Shown in pieces: positions 23,686 to 31,722 of a stretch of 48,134 bases of DNA. The stretch spans positions 1 to 48,134 of the forward strand of contig CALHVV010000044.1 in assembly GCA_938036915.1 (NCBI GenBank), in the 5' to 3' direction. The DNA is from an uncultured Candidatus Saccharibacteria bacterium (GTDB lineage: Bacteria; Patescibacteriota; Saccharimonadia; Saccharimonadales; Saccharimonadaceae). Each line of letters starts with the position of its first letter. Positions within the stretch are counted from its first letter, which is position 1. The notes under the pieces were generated by a model. That model saw only the letters and a program-made list of their open reading frames with translations. It was not told the DNA's origin and did no database searches. Both the position numbers and the translations under genes were made by a program.

Positions 23686-24966
23686 ATGCAGCACACAGTA
23701 ACAGAGGTCAGGCTAAAGAATGGTGCCTGTGGCCTTCTCATCGACGTGCCTGGCGCAACCGTGATGAGCTTCCAGTTCCAATTTCGGGCGGGCAACCGTT
23801 ATGTTGCGAGCAAGGACATCTACGAGACGGCGCACATTATGGAGCATATGGCCTTTGGTGCCAATGCTCAGTTTGCGAGCGAGCATGAGTACGAGGCAGA
23901 GTTTATTAAAAACGGTGCCTACCACAATGCCTGGACGAGCGACCTGTCTATGGTGTATGTGGCGGACTGTGCGGACTTTGAGTGGGAGCGTATTTTGCAG
24001 TTGCAGCAGGTGGCCATTACGCAGCCAAAGTTCAACCAGACGGAACTCGAGGCGGAGAAGGGCAACGTGCGCAGCGAGCTTGTCGGCTATCTTAACAATC
24101 ATAACCGAGTGCTGTGGCCCAAGATCCAGCAGCTACTGGGGAATGACATCTACACCTTCCACCAGCGCGTGCGCACCATTGCCCACGTGCAGCTGAGCGA
24201 TATTCAGGAACACTACCGGCGCACCCACACCAGCGACAACCTTCGATTTGTCATTGCTGGCAAAATGGCGGGGCGCAAGGCGCAAATCAAGCGTATGATC
24301 GAGAGCTGGCAACTGCCGCGTGGTGAGCGCTTTGCGGTGCCGCACGACGAACTTCACAGTGGTAAACCTACCCTCATCCGTCGCAAAGAGGCCAGTAACC
24401 TTACCTTTGGCTGGTCGATGGAGATCCCGCGCGAGCTTAGCGACAAAGAAGACGCCGCGCTCGACTGCCTCAACCACATCCTCACCGGCACGATGCACTC
24501 GCGCATCTTTGGTAAGGCGCGCAAGCAGGGCATGGCCTATGGGATGTTTAGTGATGGCTCGGTGGGCAAATATGAGAGCAGCTGGGACTTTGGTGGCGAG
24601 GTGGAGTGCGACAAGGCAGAGCGGCTCTTTAGCCTGATTGTCAGTGAGCTCCAGGCGGTACTGCGCGGTGAGATTACCGAGGCCGAGCTGGAGGCAGCCA
24701 AATCCTATGGCTTGGGGCGTTACCAAATGGGGGCGCAAACAGTAGCGCAGATTAGCGGGTTCTACACCAGCCGTTTCTTCTGGGATGGGTATGTGAAGGA
24801 CTATGCCAAGGTGCCACAAGAGATCAAAGGTACGACCCTTGAGCAGATGAATGCTGTAGCGCGTGAATTCATCGCTGCCAACACCTGGGCACTCGCTGGC
24901 GTGAGCAGCGGCGAGCGCAGCGACATTGTGCGGCTGGGAGAGCAGCTGGAAGGGCTGTTTGCATAG
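23686..24966 (+). CDS. M16 family zinc peptidase
   Basis: The inverted zinc motif HxxEH appears as HIMEHMAFG (about residues 49-57), and the third ligand Glu lies in the helix LEAEKGNVRSEL about 75 residues later. The 426-residue size matches single-polypeptide M16B/C enzymes made of two related halves, the second being inactive (about 220-426). There is no signal peptide, so it should act in the cytoplasm, as bacterial processing peptidases of this family usually do. The start codon directly follows the secA stop, implying translational coupling. The substrate is unknown; degradation of peptides or signal-peptide remnants is a guess from context. Confidence 0.92.
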   Translation: MQHTVTEVRLKNGACGLLIDVPGATVMSFQFQFRAGNRYVASKDIYETAHIMEHMAFGANAQFASEHEYEAEFIKNGAYHNAWTSDLSMVYVADCADFEWERILQLQQVAITQPKFNQTELEAEKGNVRSELVGYLNNHNRVLWPKIQQLLGNDIYTFHQRVRTIAHVQLSDIQEHYRRTHTSDNLRFVIAGKMAGRKAQIKRMIESWQLPRGERFAVPHDELHSGKPTLIRRKEASNLTFGWSMEIPRELSDKEDAALDCLNHILTGTMHSRIFGKARKQGMAYGMFSDGSVGKYESSWDFGGEVECDKAERLFSLIVSELQAVLRGEITEAELEAAKSYGLGRYQMGAQTVAQISGFYTSRFFWDGYVKDYAKVPQEIKGTTLEQMNAVAREFIAANTWALAGVSSGERSDIVRLGEQLEGLFA

Positions 24967-25125
24967 AGGTAGAAGCACCTCAGCTTAGTATATTTGCTTG
25001 TTTTTACACCTATGAGAGTCGAAGCTTTTGGTGGCGATGCTCCGCCAATAGGCTAATAAATTTGATCAAATTATTTTTGCTATTTTTTAGTGGAGGTATG
25101 AGACACGAAGGCAGGCGAGAAGCAC

Positions 25126-25153
25126 TTGCATTTATTAGACTGCATTGTATCAT
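25126..25153 (+). promoter_or_regulatory. Promoter of the 25181 gene
   Basis: TTGCAT (25126-25131) and TATCAT (25148-25153) are 16 bases apart. The leader of about 20 bases carries AAGGGAG before ATG 25181. Confidence 0.6.
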
Positions 25154-25180
25154 TAAAGTAATAGCAAGGGAGAACAACAC

Positions 25181-25453
25181 ATGAGTGACGTCAATCCAAC
25201 CAACAGTAAAAGTTACCGCCCAGGAGACGAAGAAAAAGGTTATAACGACCTTGTCACGATTGTCCTCACAAAACGGGAATGCTCAGATTTATTGACAGCC
25301 ATGAATGAGCTCACCGCAGGCCCGTATGCACCTTCTGAAAAAGAATGGCAATGGATGGAGGATGTCATGGGTATGCCTACGCGCGAAAGTTTGATGGCAC
25401 TATTCGATAAGGTTGATGATTTCCAAGAGGGTGATCTTAGGTCGTCCAAGTAG
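25181..25453 (+). CDS. Small hypothetical protein
   Basis: This 90-residue acidic protein has no recognised domain. It has a good ribosome site (AAGGGAG) and a promoter of its own. The N-terminal 25 residues are polar; the rest looks helical, with TIVLTKRECSDLLTAMNEL and SLMALFDKVDDFQE as amphipathic stretches. No signal peptide or membrane segment is present. Real translation is likely from the ribosome site and codon use, but a function cannot be given. Confidence 0.65.
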   Translation: MSDVNPTNSKSYRPGDEEKGYNDLVTIVLTKRECSDLLTAMNELTAGPYAPSEKEWQWMEDVMGMPTRESLMALFDKVDDFQEGDLRSSK

Positions 25454-25544
25454 CGGCTTAGTGCACTTGATTCTTGAGTTGTAGTGGTACACTGCTATGA
25501 GTGATCAGGTATAGCTGTAACCTACCCTCTACATTCTAACGTAA

Positions 25545-25718
25545 GAAGAATTTGTAAGCGAAGAAGCGCAGGCGGATATCCAGAAATATGGTTACAACCC
25601 TAAGGATATGCCTATGCCCGATTGCTTTCTCCCCGATAACTTCGAGGAAGCATTTCAGCGGATCGGCATACATGGCACAAGGCATACCGTGCTGGTTGCT
25701 CAGTTTACTCTATCCTAA
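25545..25718 (+). pseudogene. Short open frame or gene remnant
   Basis: Between 25454 and 25772 the only coding-like signal is a 57-codon open frame running from just after TAA 25542-25544 to TAA 25716-25718. Its composition (DIQKYGYNPKDMPMPDCF, then NFEEAFQRIGIHG) looks protein-like. It lacks a good start at the 5' end. ATG 25614 has AAGGA eight bases before it but would make only a 34-residue peptide. It may be a remnant of a lost gene. Confidence 0.25.
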
Positions 25719-25772
25719 CATGCAGCCGACCACAAACAGCTGGCTGTAAGTGTTGGTTGCCCGCTTGGGTTT

Positions 25773-26732
25773 TTAGGCGGCGCGGTATACGAGCATCTTC
25801 GCGTTGAGCAGTTTGTTCATCTCGGTGAGGCTACCATCCTTCTTGTGGAGGACGCCGTCGTCGATGACGTATGTCTCGGCTTTGCTATCTCTGTTGTCGG
25901 GCATTTTGGGCGCAGTGTTTTGCCCGCTGTACTTGCTGCGGCTCGTTAGGTCGCTGTGAGTGCGGTAGTATTGAGCGGCTTTGAGACGGTGGTCTTTGAC
26001 CGCTTGGTAATACGTAACGTATTCGGTGCCAAGCTTGCGTGCATTGTCATTTTCGCTGATGTTTTGCACTTTTTTGGCTTGCTCGATGCACGAGCCATAG
26101 GTCTTGCTTGCTTCCTTTTCGATCTCGCTATCAGTCAGTGCAGGAGCGCTCGTAAGCGCTGCACTGCCGCCCTTGCGGAAGTCAAAGTTCAGAATTTGGC
26201 GGTTCAGCGTGCTGGTATCGGCGCACTCTTTGATAAAGGTGGCGACGGTGGAGTAGTAGCTGGGCAGCTTGCCCAGTGCAGTGATGGCTGCGTCTGTCTC
26301 GCGCTTGTACTGCTCGTACGCACGCTTGATATCTTCGTCGTGTACGGCGCGTGAACTACCAAGCTTGCTGATGAGCTCTGTGCGGTTGTCTGCAAATGTC
26401 TTGGTATCGATCGTCTCGCCACGAGAGAGTGGCTGCAGCAGGCGATCCTCGGTGCTGCTATGGCTGCGGATGAGCGCCTGGGCATCTTGCAGGTCTTTGC
26501 GGCTTGGTGGTGCAGACTGCATGGCCACAACGATGATAATGATGATGACTAGCACAATGCCCACCGCGCCAGCAATCAGCCCATACAGCAGTTTCTTATT
26601 TGCCAGCAGTTTATTACCCGCAAACTGAGGTGGCTGCGGTGTCTTGCTAGGCTGTGATGTGTTCGTATTCATGGTGTTCGTTGGCGAGGTCATAGCTGGT
26701 TGGTTATGGCTAGGAGTGGGCTGAGTGTCCAT
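25773..26732 (-). CDS. Membrane-anchored protein with cytoplasmic Pro/Thr-rich N-terminus, unknown
   Basis: The 319-residue protein begins with about 45 residues rich in Thr, Pro, Asn and Gln, then has one transmembrane helix at about 48-70 (GLIAGAVGIVLVIIIIIVVA), after which about 245 residues should be outside the membrane. The external part is mostly helical and charged, with two Cys about 45-50 residues apart that could form a disulfide. No family recognised. On the minus strand AAAGGA lies before the ATG, and an extended -10 (TGC-TATAAT, at 26786-26791) lies about 55 bases upstream. It is flanked by plus-strand genes and is probably monocistronic. Confidence 0.7.
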   Translation of the reverse strand: MDTQPTPSHNQPAMTSPTNTMNTNTSQPSKTPQPPQFAGNKLLANKKLLYGLIAGAVGIVLVIIIIIVVAMQSAPPSRKDLQDAQALIRSHSSTEDRLLQPLSRGETIDTKTFADNRTELISKLGSSRAVHDEDIKRAYEQYKRETDAAITALGKLPSYYSTVATFIKECADTSTLNRQILNFDFRKGGSAALTSAPALTDSEIEKEASKTYGSCIEQAKKVQNISENDNARKLGTEYVTYYQAVKDHRLKAAQYYRTHSDLTSRSKYSGQNTAPKMPDNRDSKAETYVIDDGVLHKKDGSLTEMNKLLNAKMLVYRAA

Positions 26733-26785
26733 TGCTTGTGTCCTTTATCTTCGTTGTTGATACTAAAATTAACTATAGACTATAT

Positions 26786-26791
26786 ATTATA
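26786..26791 (-). promoter_or_regulatory. Extended -10 of the 25773-26732 gene
   Basis: TATAAT on the minus strand, preceded by TGC. The remaining intergenic sequence up to murD (26800-27015) shows no gene. Confidence 0.55.
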
Positions 26792-27019
26792 GCAATAGTT
26801 GCAGTGAGCGCAAATTGAGGAAGAGGGAGCTGTTGCGGCGCATTGTGTTTGGTGGTATGCCAATGCGATCTTTATATAAGAAATACACAAAAAATCAACA
26901 AGACCGCTACAGAAGTGGAGTCACCGTCCATCGATGGGAATGACGAGGGAGTGCCAAGAACAAGGGTAGTATGATATACCCTCTGACCTCTGTATATTCT
27001 GTGTTTTGGGCGCTGTGTA

Positions 27020-27028
27020 TGCTATAAT
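27020..27028 (+). promoter_or_regulatory. Extended -10 promoter of murD, leaderless layout
   Basis: TGC then TATAAT (27023-27028), followed by exactly six bases and ATG 27035. No ribosome-binding site is present. Confidence 0.75.
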
Positions 27029-27034
27029 GGCGGT

Positions 27035-28381
27035 ATGAAAGTTGCGATTGCTGGGTACGACGTTGAGGGTCGTGCGACGTATGATTATGCGCGGCAGGTG
27101 TGGCCTGCGGCGGAGATTGTGATAGCCGATGAGCGGCGCATTGCTGATGTGCCGCCTGGGGTGGTAGATGTACTGACAGGCCCAGATGCCTTTGCTCAGC
27201 TGGGCGATGCCGATATCGTCATGCGTACCCCTGGGCTGGCACCGTGGCGGATCGAGACGGACGGCACGGTGTGGTCGGCTACAAATGAGTTCTTCGCACG
27301 CTGCCCCGCGCCGATCATTGGCGTGACAGGCACGAAGGGCAAGGGTACAACGGTGAGCCTCATCGCTGCTATGCTGCAAGCCCTTGGTCGCACCGTCCAT
27401 ATGGTGGGTAATATTGGCCGGCCAGCTCTGGCTCAGCTGGGGCAGATTAGCCCAGATGATGTGGTCGTGTATGAGCTGAGTAGCTTCCAGCTATGGGATG
27501 CCGAGCGTTCACCACAGATTGCAGTAGTACTAATGATTGAGCCCGACCATCTCGACAAACACGTTAATTTTGCCGAGTACGTCGATGCTAAGGCTAATAT
27601 TCGGCGGCACCAGCGGCCAGGCGATGTGTGTATTTATCATCCGAGCAATCCATATGCCGCGCAGATTGCTGAGTCGCTTGACACGGACGTTGCGCGTGGC
27701 AGCCTGGGTACGCCACCACCGGCGTATCGCTATGGCACGCCAGATGATGGCATGGTGTATGTGAAAGATGATGCCTTTTGGCAGGGTGAGCGGCGGCTCT
27801 GCGCAACGGATCGCCTGCAACTGCCGGGCGCTCACAATATTGAGAATGCTTGTGCCGCGCTGAGCGCAGTGCTCGCCTTCGATTCACAGGCTGTGCCACA
27901 GCGTCTAGCGGAGGGGCTGGCGAGCTTTGCTGGTTTGCCACATCGCTTGGCCTTCGTGGCAGAGCAGGATGAGGTACGGTATTATGACGATAGTATTGCT
28001 ACCACACCGGGCAGTGCCATTGCAGCGCTGCGTGCCTTTGCGGAGCCCAAAGTTCTCATCGTTGGTGGGGCAGACAAAGGTGGTGATTACGAGCCACTGG
28101 CACAAGAGGTGTATAATCAAGGTGAGTCTGTCCGCGCTATCATTACGATGGGAGCGAATGCTTCGGCGATTGCAGCGGTATTACAAAACTATGATGTTGC
28201 TGCGCCTATTATCACGCTTGGTAGTGTGCCCATGACAGAGGTTGTGGATGCCGCTCGGCAGCAAGCCGAGCCTGGTGATGTCGTCATCCTAAGCCCCGCT
28301 GCCGCGAGCTTCGACCAATACCGTAGCTATGCCGACCGTGGTGAGCAATTTATTGCAGCGGTGCAGGGCGGCGGAGTGTAA
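27035..28381 (+). CDS. murD: UDP-N-acetylmuramoyl-L-alanine--D-glutamate ligase MurD
   Basis: MurD adds D-Glu to UDP-MurNAc-L-Ala in cytoplasmic peptidoglycan precursor synthesis. The ATP loop is ITGVTGTKGKGTT-like (GVTGTKGKGTTVSL at about residues 94-107), followed by the Mur ligase middle domain with VYELSSFQLWD and the metal-site MIEPDHLDKH, and a C-terminal domain with YYDDSIATTPGSAIAAL and ILSPAAASFDQY that is diagnostic for MurD. The Rossmann-like N-terminal domain (about 1-90) is short. Length (448) is normal. It stands alone rather than in a dcw cluster. The ATG is predicted to be the first base of its mRNA. Confidence 0.94.
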   Translation: MKVAIAGYDVEGRATYDYARQVWPAAEIVIADERRIADVPPGVVDVLTGPDAFAQLGDADIVMRTPGLAPWRIETDGTVWSATNEFFARCPAPIIGVTGTKGKGTTVSLIAAMLQALGRTVHMVGNIGRPALAQLGQISPDDVVVYELSSFQLWDAERSPQIAVVLMIEPDHLDKHVNFAEYVDAKANIRRHQRPGDVCIYHPSNPYAAQIAESLDTDVARGSLGTPPPAYRYGTPDDGMVYVKDDAFWQGERRLCATDRLQLPGAHNIENACAALSAVLAFDSQAVPQRLAEGLASFAGLPHRLAFVAEQDEVRYYDDSIATTPGSAIAALRAFAEPKVLIVGGADKGGDYEPLAQEVYNQGESVRAIITMGANASAIAAVLQNYDVAAPIITLGSVPMTEVVDAARQQAEPGDVVILSPAAASFDQYRSYADRGEQFIAAVQGGGV

Positions 28382-28550
28382 GCTATTCTTTGCATCCGTA
28401 TGTCTTACACCTCTGCAAGAATGAATACATCTCCAGAATATTCATTGATTGGCTAAGAATTGCTCGCAGCTATGATGTGCAATGTGTACTCCGAATGAAG
28501 TAATGACCTTGGCGGAGAAAAGAGCTATTTTGCAATCGAGCGGGATATAC

Positions 28551-28556
28551 TATAAT
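28551..28556 (+). promoter_or_regulatory. -10 box of htpX
   Basis: TATAAT within an AT-rich stretch, with TTGCAA fifteen bases upstream (28530-28535) as a possible -35. The leader of about 45 bases contains AAGGAA some way before ATG 28606. Confidence 0.45.
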
Positions 28557-28605
28557 AAAAAATAAGCAACGTGTAAGTAATACAAGATAAGGAACGAATA
28601 GTCTC

Positions 28606-29568
28606 ATGAATCAGCAACCATATACCAACTCACCGCAGCCTGCCGCCGCGCCGCAGTATAGCAAGGGGCAGCTTGCCGTGGCCCGTGCTGCTATGTCTAG
28701 CGACAACACTGTCTTGGCAGTCACCTTTATTGGCTTCTTTTTTATGACGTCGGCGTATTTTATTTTTACGGCGCTGGCCGAGCACTTTAGTGTAGAGGGG
28801 ACTGATATGGCGACAGAGCAAGTCCCACTTTGGCTGAGGCTTATTATTGCTTTGTTTAGCGGTGCTATCCTCTTTGGTATCATCCTCCTTGTTGGGATGT
28901 TTTTCATCCGGATGGAGCGGCAGAAGATGCTGGGTAATGCTATGCAAGTAGAGTATAGCGACTATGCTTGGCTGCGCGACTGGGCCAACGTCACAGCGGC
29001 CGACCTCGGTTTGCCACGGGTAGAGATTTTTGTCACGCAGAACCCGGTCATCAATGCCTATGCCTTTGGCTTTATGAATCCATACTGTATTGTGCTGCAC
29101 TCTGGCTCGATCCGCTACCTCACGCCCGATGAGCTCAAGGCAGTCGTTATTCATGAGATGGGGCACATTAAATATAAGCACACCATAGCTATGCTGTATC
29201 TGCAGCCGTTCTTGGCACTGCCGTTTGTTTCTTCGGTGTCTGGCTGGCTAGCGGGCTTCTGGCAGCGCCGCACTGAGTATACGGCCGACCGCTTGGCGCT
29301 TACCTATACCGAAGATCCAGAGCTCGTCAAGAATGCACTTGTCAAGGTGCACGTTGGCCCTGATGTGGCGGAGGGCATGAACGAAACTGCTCGCCAGTGG
29401 CAGCGCTACACCGCCAACCGGCCAATGAACCGCTTTGCCCAGACCTTGAGCGACCACCCATACCTCGTGCGCCGGCTTGATCACATTGATGAGATGACTG
29501 CCAAGCTCCTTGCGCCTCAAGCGCCAGCTGCACCAGCCCAGCCCACGACACCAGTCCAACCGCAGTAG
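28606..29568 (+). CDS. htpX: M48 family membrane zinc peptidase, HtpX-like
   Basis: HtpX-type proteases cleave damaged membrane proteins with an active site on the cytoplasmic side. The motif HEMGHIKYKHT (HExxH) lies near residues 184-194, and the third zinc ligand Glu is probably in RRTEYTADRLAL about 40 residues later. Two transmembrane helices precede the catalytic domain (about 42-62 and 82-104), and a hydrophobic stretch follows the zinc motif. The first 30 residues are Gln/Pro/Ala-rich and the C-terminus ends in a Pro/Ala/Gln-rich tail, both unusual additions. Length 320 is close to the family norm. Confidence 0.9.
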   Translation: MNQQPYTNSPQPAAAPQYSKGQLAVARAAMSSDNTVLAVTFIGFFFMTSAYFIFTALAEHFSVEGTDMATEQVPLWLRLIIALFSGAILFGIILLVGMFFIRMERQKMLGNAMQVEYSDYAWLRDWANVTAADLGLPRVEIFVTQNPVINAYAFGFMNPYCIVLHSGSIRYLTPDELKAVVIHEMGHIKYKHTIAMLYLQPFLALPFVSSVSGWLAGFWQRRTEYTADRLALTYTEDPELVKNALVKVHVGPDVAEGMNETARQWQRYTANRPMNRFAQTLSDHPYLVRRLDHIDEMTAKLLAPQAPAAPAQPTTPVQPQ

Positions 29569-29793
29569 GGGAAGCCGCGAGGCGACACAATGCTGCTTAT
29601 ACGAGATGCCACTATCTGTGCGATGGTGGTTTCTCTGTTTTGCTCATTGATTGCGATAGTGTAATAACAACGAGACTTTGCACTTTACTGAAACAAAGGT
29701 AACGGAGCAAGTGAACGCATAGCAATACGCTGTGAGGTTTGTGGCCAGCAATGTTTTGCGCCGTGTAGTAGAGCTAGCAACCCAAGAGTGCGG

Positions 29794-29799
29794 TATAAT
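29794..29799 (+). promoter_or_regulatory. -10 box of prfB, leaderless layout
   Basis: TATAAT, then exactly six bases, then ATG 29806. This supports 29806 over the in-frame ATG at 29788, which would lie upstream of the predicted transcription start. Confidence 0.7.
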
Positions 29800-29805
29800 A
29801 GACGT

Positions 29806-30891
29806 ATGCAACCACTCAAAAAGCGCGCCGCACAGCTCCTCGCCGATATCCTCGATGCGATTAATCGTTTGCAGATTACTGACAAAGCCACTCAGCTTAC
29901 TCAGCTTGAGGCGCAGCTGGCTGACTCGCAAATTTGGGCTAATCCAGCCCACGCTCAGCAAGTGTCACGCCAGGCAGCAGCACTGCGAGGGCAGATAGAG
30001 CCATGGCAGGTGCTGCAGGCCCAGGCGAGCGACATTGTGGAGCTAATGGATCTGGGCGATGACTCGATGATACCAGAGTTTGAACAGCAGCTTGCCGCCC
30101 TCGAGCACGACTACCAGGCACGTCACCGTGACCTCCTCTACAGTGGTGAGCACGACGACCAACCGGCTATTATCAAGATTAGCGCTGGGGCTGGTGGCAC
30201 TGATGCTCAGGATTGGGCAGCGATGCTCGAGCGGATGTATCTGCGCTTTGCCGAGCAGCACAGCCTCCAAGCGGAGCTCCTCGAGCGCTCGACGGGCGAA
30301 GAAGCTGGCATTAAGAGTGCGACATACAGCCTCCATGGCGCGTATGCCTATGGCCAGCTGCGCAGCGAGCATGGCGTGCACCGCCTGGTGCGGCTCAGCC
30401 CGTTTAATGCCGACCATTTGCGTCAGACGAGCTTTGCTCTGGTGGAGGTGATGCCCGAGATCGCCGAGCCCGAGCAGGTGCAGCTTGAGGACAAAGACCT
30501 CCGGATCGACGTCTACCGCAGCGGTGGCAAGGGTGGGCAGGGCGTTAATACGACCGACTCGGCGGTGCGCGTTACCCATCTACCCACCGGCATCGTCGTT
30601 GCCATCCAAAACGAACGCAGCCAGATCCAAAACCGCGAGACCGCGCTCACTATCCTGCGCTCACGCCTGGCTCAGCTCCAGCACGAGCAGCAAGCCGCCA
30701 GCCTGGCCGACCTCCGCACCGGTGAGTCCGCTAGCTGGGGTGCGCAGATCCGCAATTATGTGCTCCACCCCTATACCCTCGTCAAAGATACCCGCACCAA
30801 ACACGAAGCCCACGACGCCCAAGCTGTCCTCGACGGCGCCCTCGACGGCTTTATCGAGGCATATCTGGCGATGGGGGTGGGGGAGGAATAA
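29806..30891 (+). CDS. prfB: Peptide chain release factor 2
   Basis: RF2 recognises UAA and UGA and triggers release of the finished protein. The class I GGQ motif is in SGGKGGQGVNTTDSAVR and the RF2-specific SPF tripeptide is in RLSPFNADHLRQTSFA. The N-terminal helical domain (about 1-100) is normal. There is no programmed frameshift such as the in-frame CUUUGA site near codon 26 of E. coli prfB; the frame is open from the start. Presence of RF2 and of TGA stops in neighbouring genes argues against UGA recoding as known in Gracilibacteria and SR1. The gene appears leaderless and no terminator is obvious downstream. Confidence 0.94.
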   Translation: MQPLKKRAAQLLADILDAINRLQITDKATQLTQLEAQLADSQIWANPAHAQQVSRQAAALRGQIEPWQVLQAQASDIVELMDLGDDSMIPEFEQQLAALEHDYQARHRDLLYSGEHDDQPAIIKISAGAGGTDAQDWAAMLERMYLRFAEQHSLQAELLERSTGEEAGIKSATYSLHGAYAYGQLRSEHGVHRLVRLSPFNADHLRQTSFALVEVMPEIAEPEQVQLEDKDLRIDVYRSGGKGGQGVNTTDSAVRVTHLPTGIVVAIQNERSQIQNRETALTILRSRLAQLQHEQQAASLADLRTGESASWGAQIRNYVLHPYTLVKDTRTKHEAHDAQAVLDGALDGFIEAYLAMGVGEE

Positions 30892-30989
30892 AAATAAACC
30901 CCGTAGTACGACTGCTGTTCTCAGGTAAGTGACCTCGTCAGATGACAAAATCACAACATTTTTGTATATAACACTGTTGACATATAAGC

Positions 30990-31021
30990 TAATAGAGTAA
31001 TAGAGTAATAGAGTAATAGAG
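30990..31021 (+). repeat. Four tandem copies of an 8-bp unit
   Basis: TAATAGAG is repeated four times without mismatch. A TTGACA lies just before it at 30978-30983, so the repeat occupies the place where a -10 box would be; TAATAG of the first-to-third units could act as such with different spacing. Repeat number may vary by slippage. Confidence 0.85.
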
Positions 31022-31091
31022 TATCCCTCCCGCATAGGTTGTAGGTTGATACGTATCTTACAATGTAGTGGTTGCATAGTCTCAAGATGCT

Positions 31092-31227
31092 GCTCGATTG
31101 CTAAGCTCTCTTTTTTGCTACCATCAACACGTCATGTTGCATGAATTTTTTGCCTTCGTTGCAGAAGTATCTGGATACTTCTGTTTTGTCTTTTGTATGG
31201 TGATAAGAAAGAGAGCTTAGCAAAGAG
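31092..31227 (+). ncRNA. Candidate structured RNA (long stem with inner hairpins)
   Basis: TTGCTAAGCTCTCTTT (31098-31113) is perfectly complementary to 31208-31223, a 16-bp stem that extends outward by GCTC/GAGC with a one-base bulge. Inside, TACCAT/ATGGTG (31119-31124 with 31197-31202) forms a second helix. Two hairpins sit at the top: CAACA/TGTTG (31125-31139) and the 10-bp arms CAGAAGTATC/GATACTTCTG (31162-31183), the latter followed by a T-rich tract like a terminator. The overall shape, closed stem, internal loop and apical stems, recalls small regulatory RNAs or a riboswitch-type leader; a 6S-like RNA is possible but unproven. It precedes a 72-residue gene. Confidence 0.5.
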
Positions 31228-31239
31228 CTAGGCTCGTGT

Positions 31240-31258
31240 TGCACCTCATAGAGGTGCA
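31240..31258 (+). promoter_or_regulatory. Hairpin next to the ribosome site of the 31273 gene
   Basis: TGCACCTC (31240-31247) pairs with GAGGTGCA (31251-31258) around a three-base loop. The ribosome site GAGGAG (31261-31266) follows at once. The CCTC of the hairpin could alternatively pair with that GAGG, so the structure could switch translation of the downstream gene. Confidence 0.45.
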
Positions 31259-31272
31259 GAGAGGAGTCCATT

Positions 31273-31491
31273 ATGGACCGCGTGAATATCGCTGTTTGGG
31301 ATGCTATAGTTTCGCTCGAAATGCACCCAGACAGGCCTCGAAGCGAAATAGATCTCCCGGCTGACCTCTGCCCGCATGAGCGGAAGGAGCTTCTTATGCG
31401 GCTCGCGCAGTCAGGCTTTCAGGCCTATATCAGAGAGTCTTATACCTCTGGTCAGATCAAGGCAATCTTGGTCACCGAGAGATATAAGTAA
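31273..31491 (+). CDS. Small protein behind a structured leader
   Basis: The 72-residue product has a clear ribosome site (GAGGAG, six bases before ATG 31273) and a strong terminator just after it, so it is very likely a real, single-gene unit. It is soluble and contains no family I recognise. LPADLCPHERKELLMRLA forms a likely helix in the middle, and the C-terminal part (YTSGQIKAILVTERYK) a strand. Its leader contains a tandem repeat, a large paired structure and a hairpin beside the ribosome site, more regulation than any other gene in this window shows. Confidence 0.65.
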   Translation: MDRVNIAVWDAIVSLEMHPDRPRSEIDLPADLCPHERKELLMRLAQSGFQAYIRESYTSGQIKAILVTERYK

Positions 31492-31500
31492 CACCACTAC

Positions 31501-31536
31501 GCCCCGCGAAGATAATAACTATTATTTTCGCGGGGC
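31501..31536 (+). terminator. Strong hairpin terminator after the small gene
   Basis: GCCCCGCGAA at 31501-31510 pairs with TTCGCGGGGC at 31527-31536, and ATAATA/TATTAT continue the stem inward. The T tract is inside the stem rather than after it, but stability is high. Confidence 0.7.
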
Positions 31537-31707
31537 AACTCACCTTGGTTTTTGTATTTTTGTTACTTTGTAGGGTAGTTATCTGCGACTGTACTTTGAG
31601 ATGTGTGATAAGTAGTGTCTAATTAACTACGTCATAATCATAACAGTAGTGTAATATACTAACCGCGTTGTGACATGTAAACAATCTCGTCTTCAGATGC
31701 AGCCATA

Positions 31708-31716
31708 TGCTATACT
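31708..31716 (+). promoter_or_regulatory. Extended -10 promoter of ftsE, leaderless layout
   Basis: TGC then TATACT (31711-31716), six bases, then GTG 31723. Nothing resembling a ribosome site lies upstream. Confidence 0.7.
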
Positions 31717-31722
31717 GGTATA

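Noticed and set aside
29788..29900. Programmed frameshift in prfB
   Set aside because: The frame is continuous from ATG 29806, with no in-frame TGA near codon 26.
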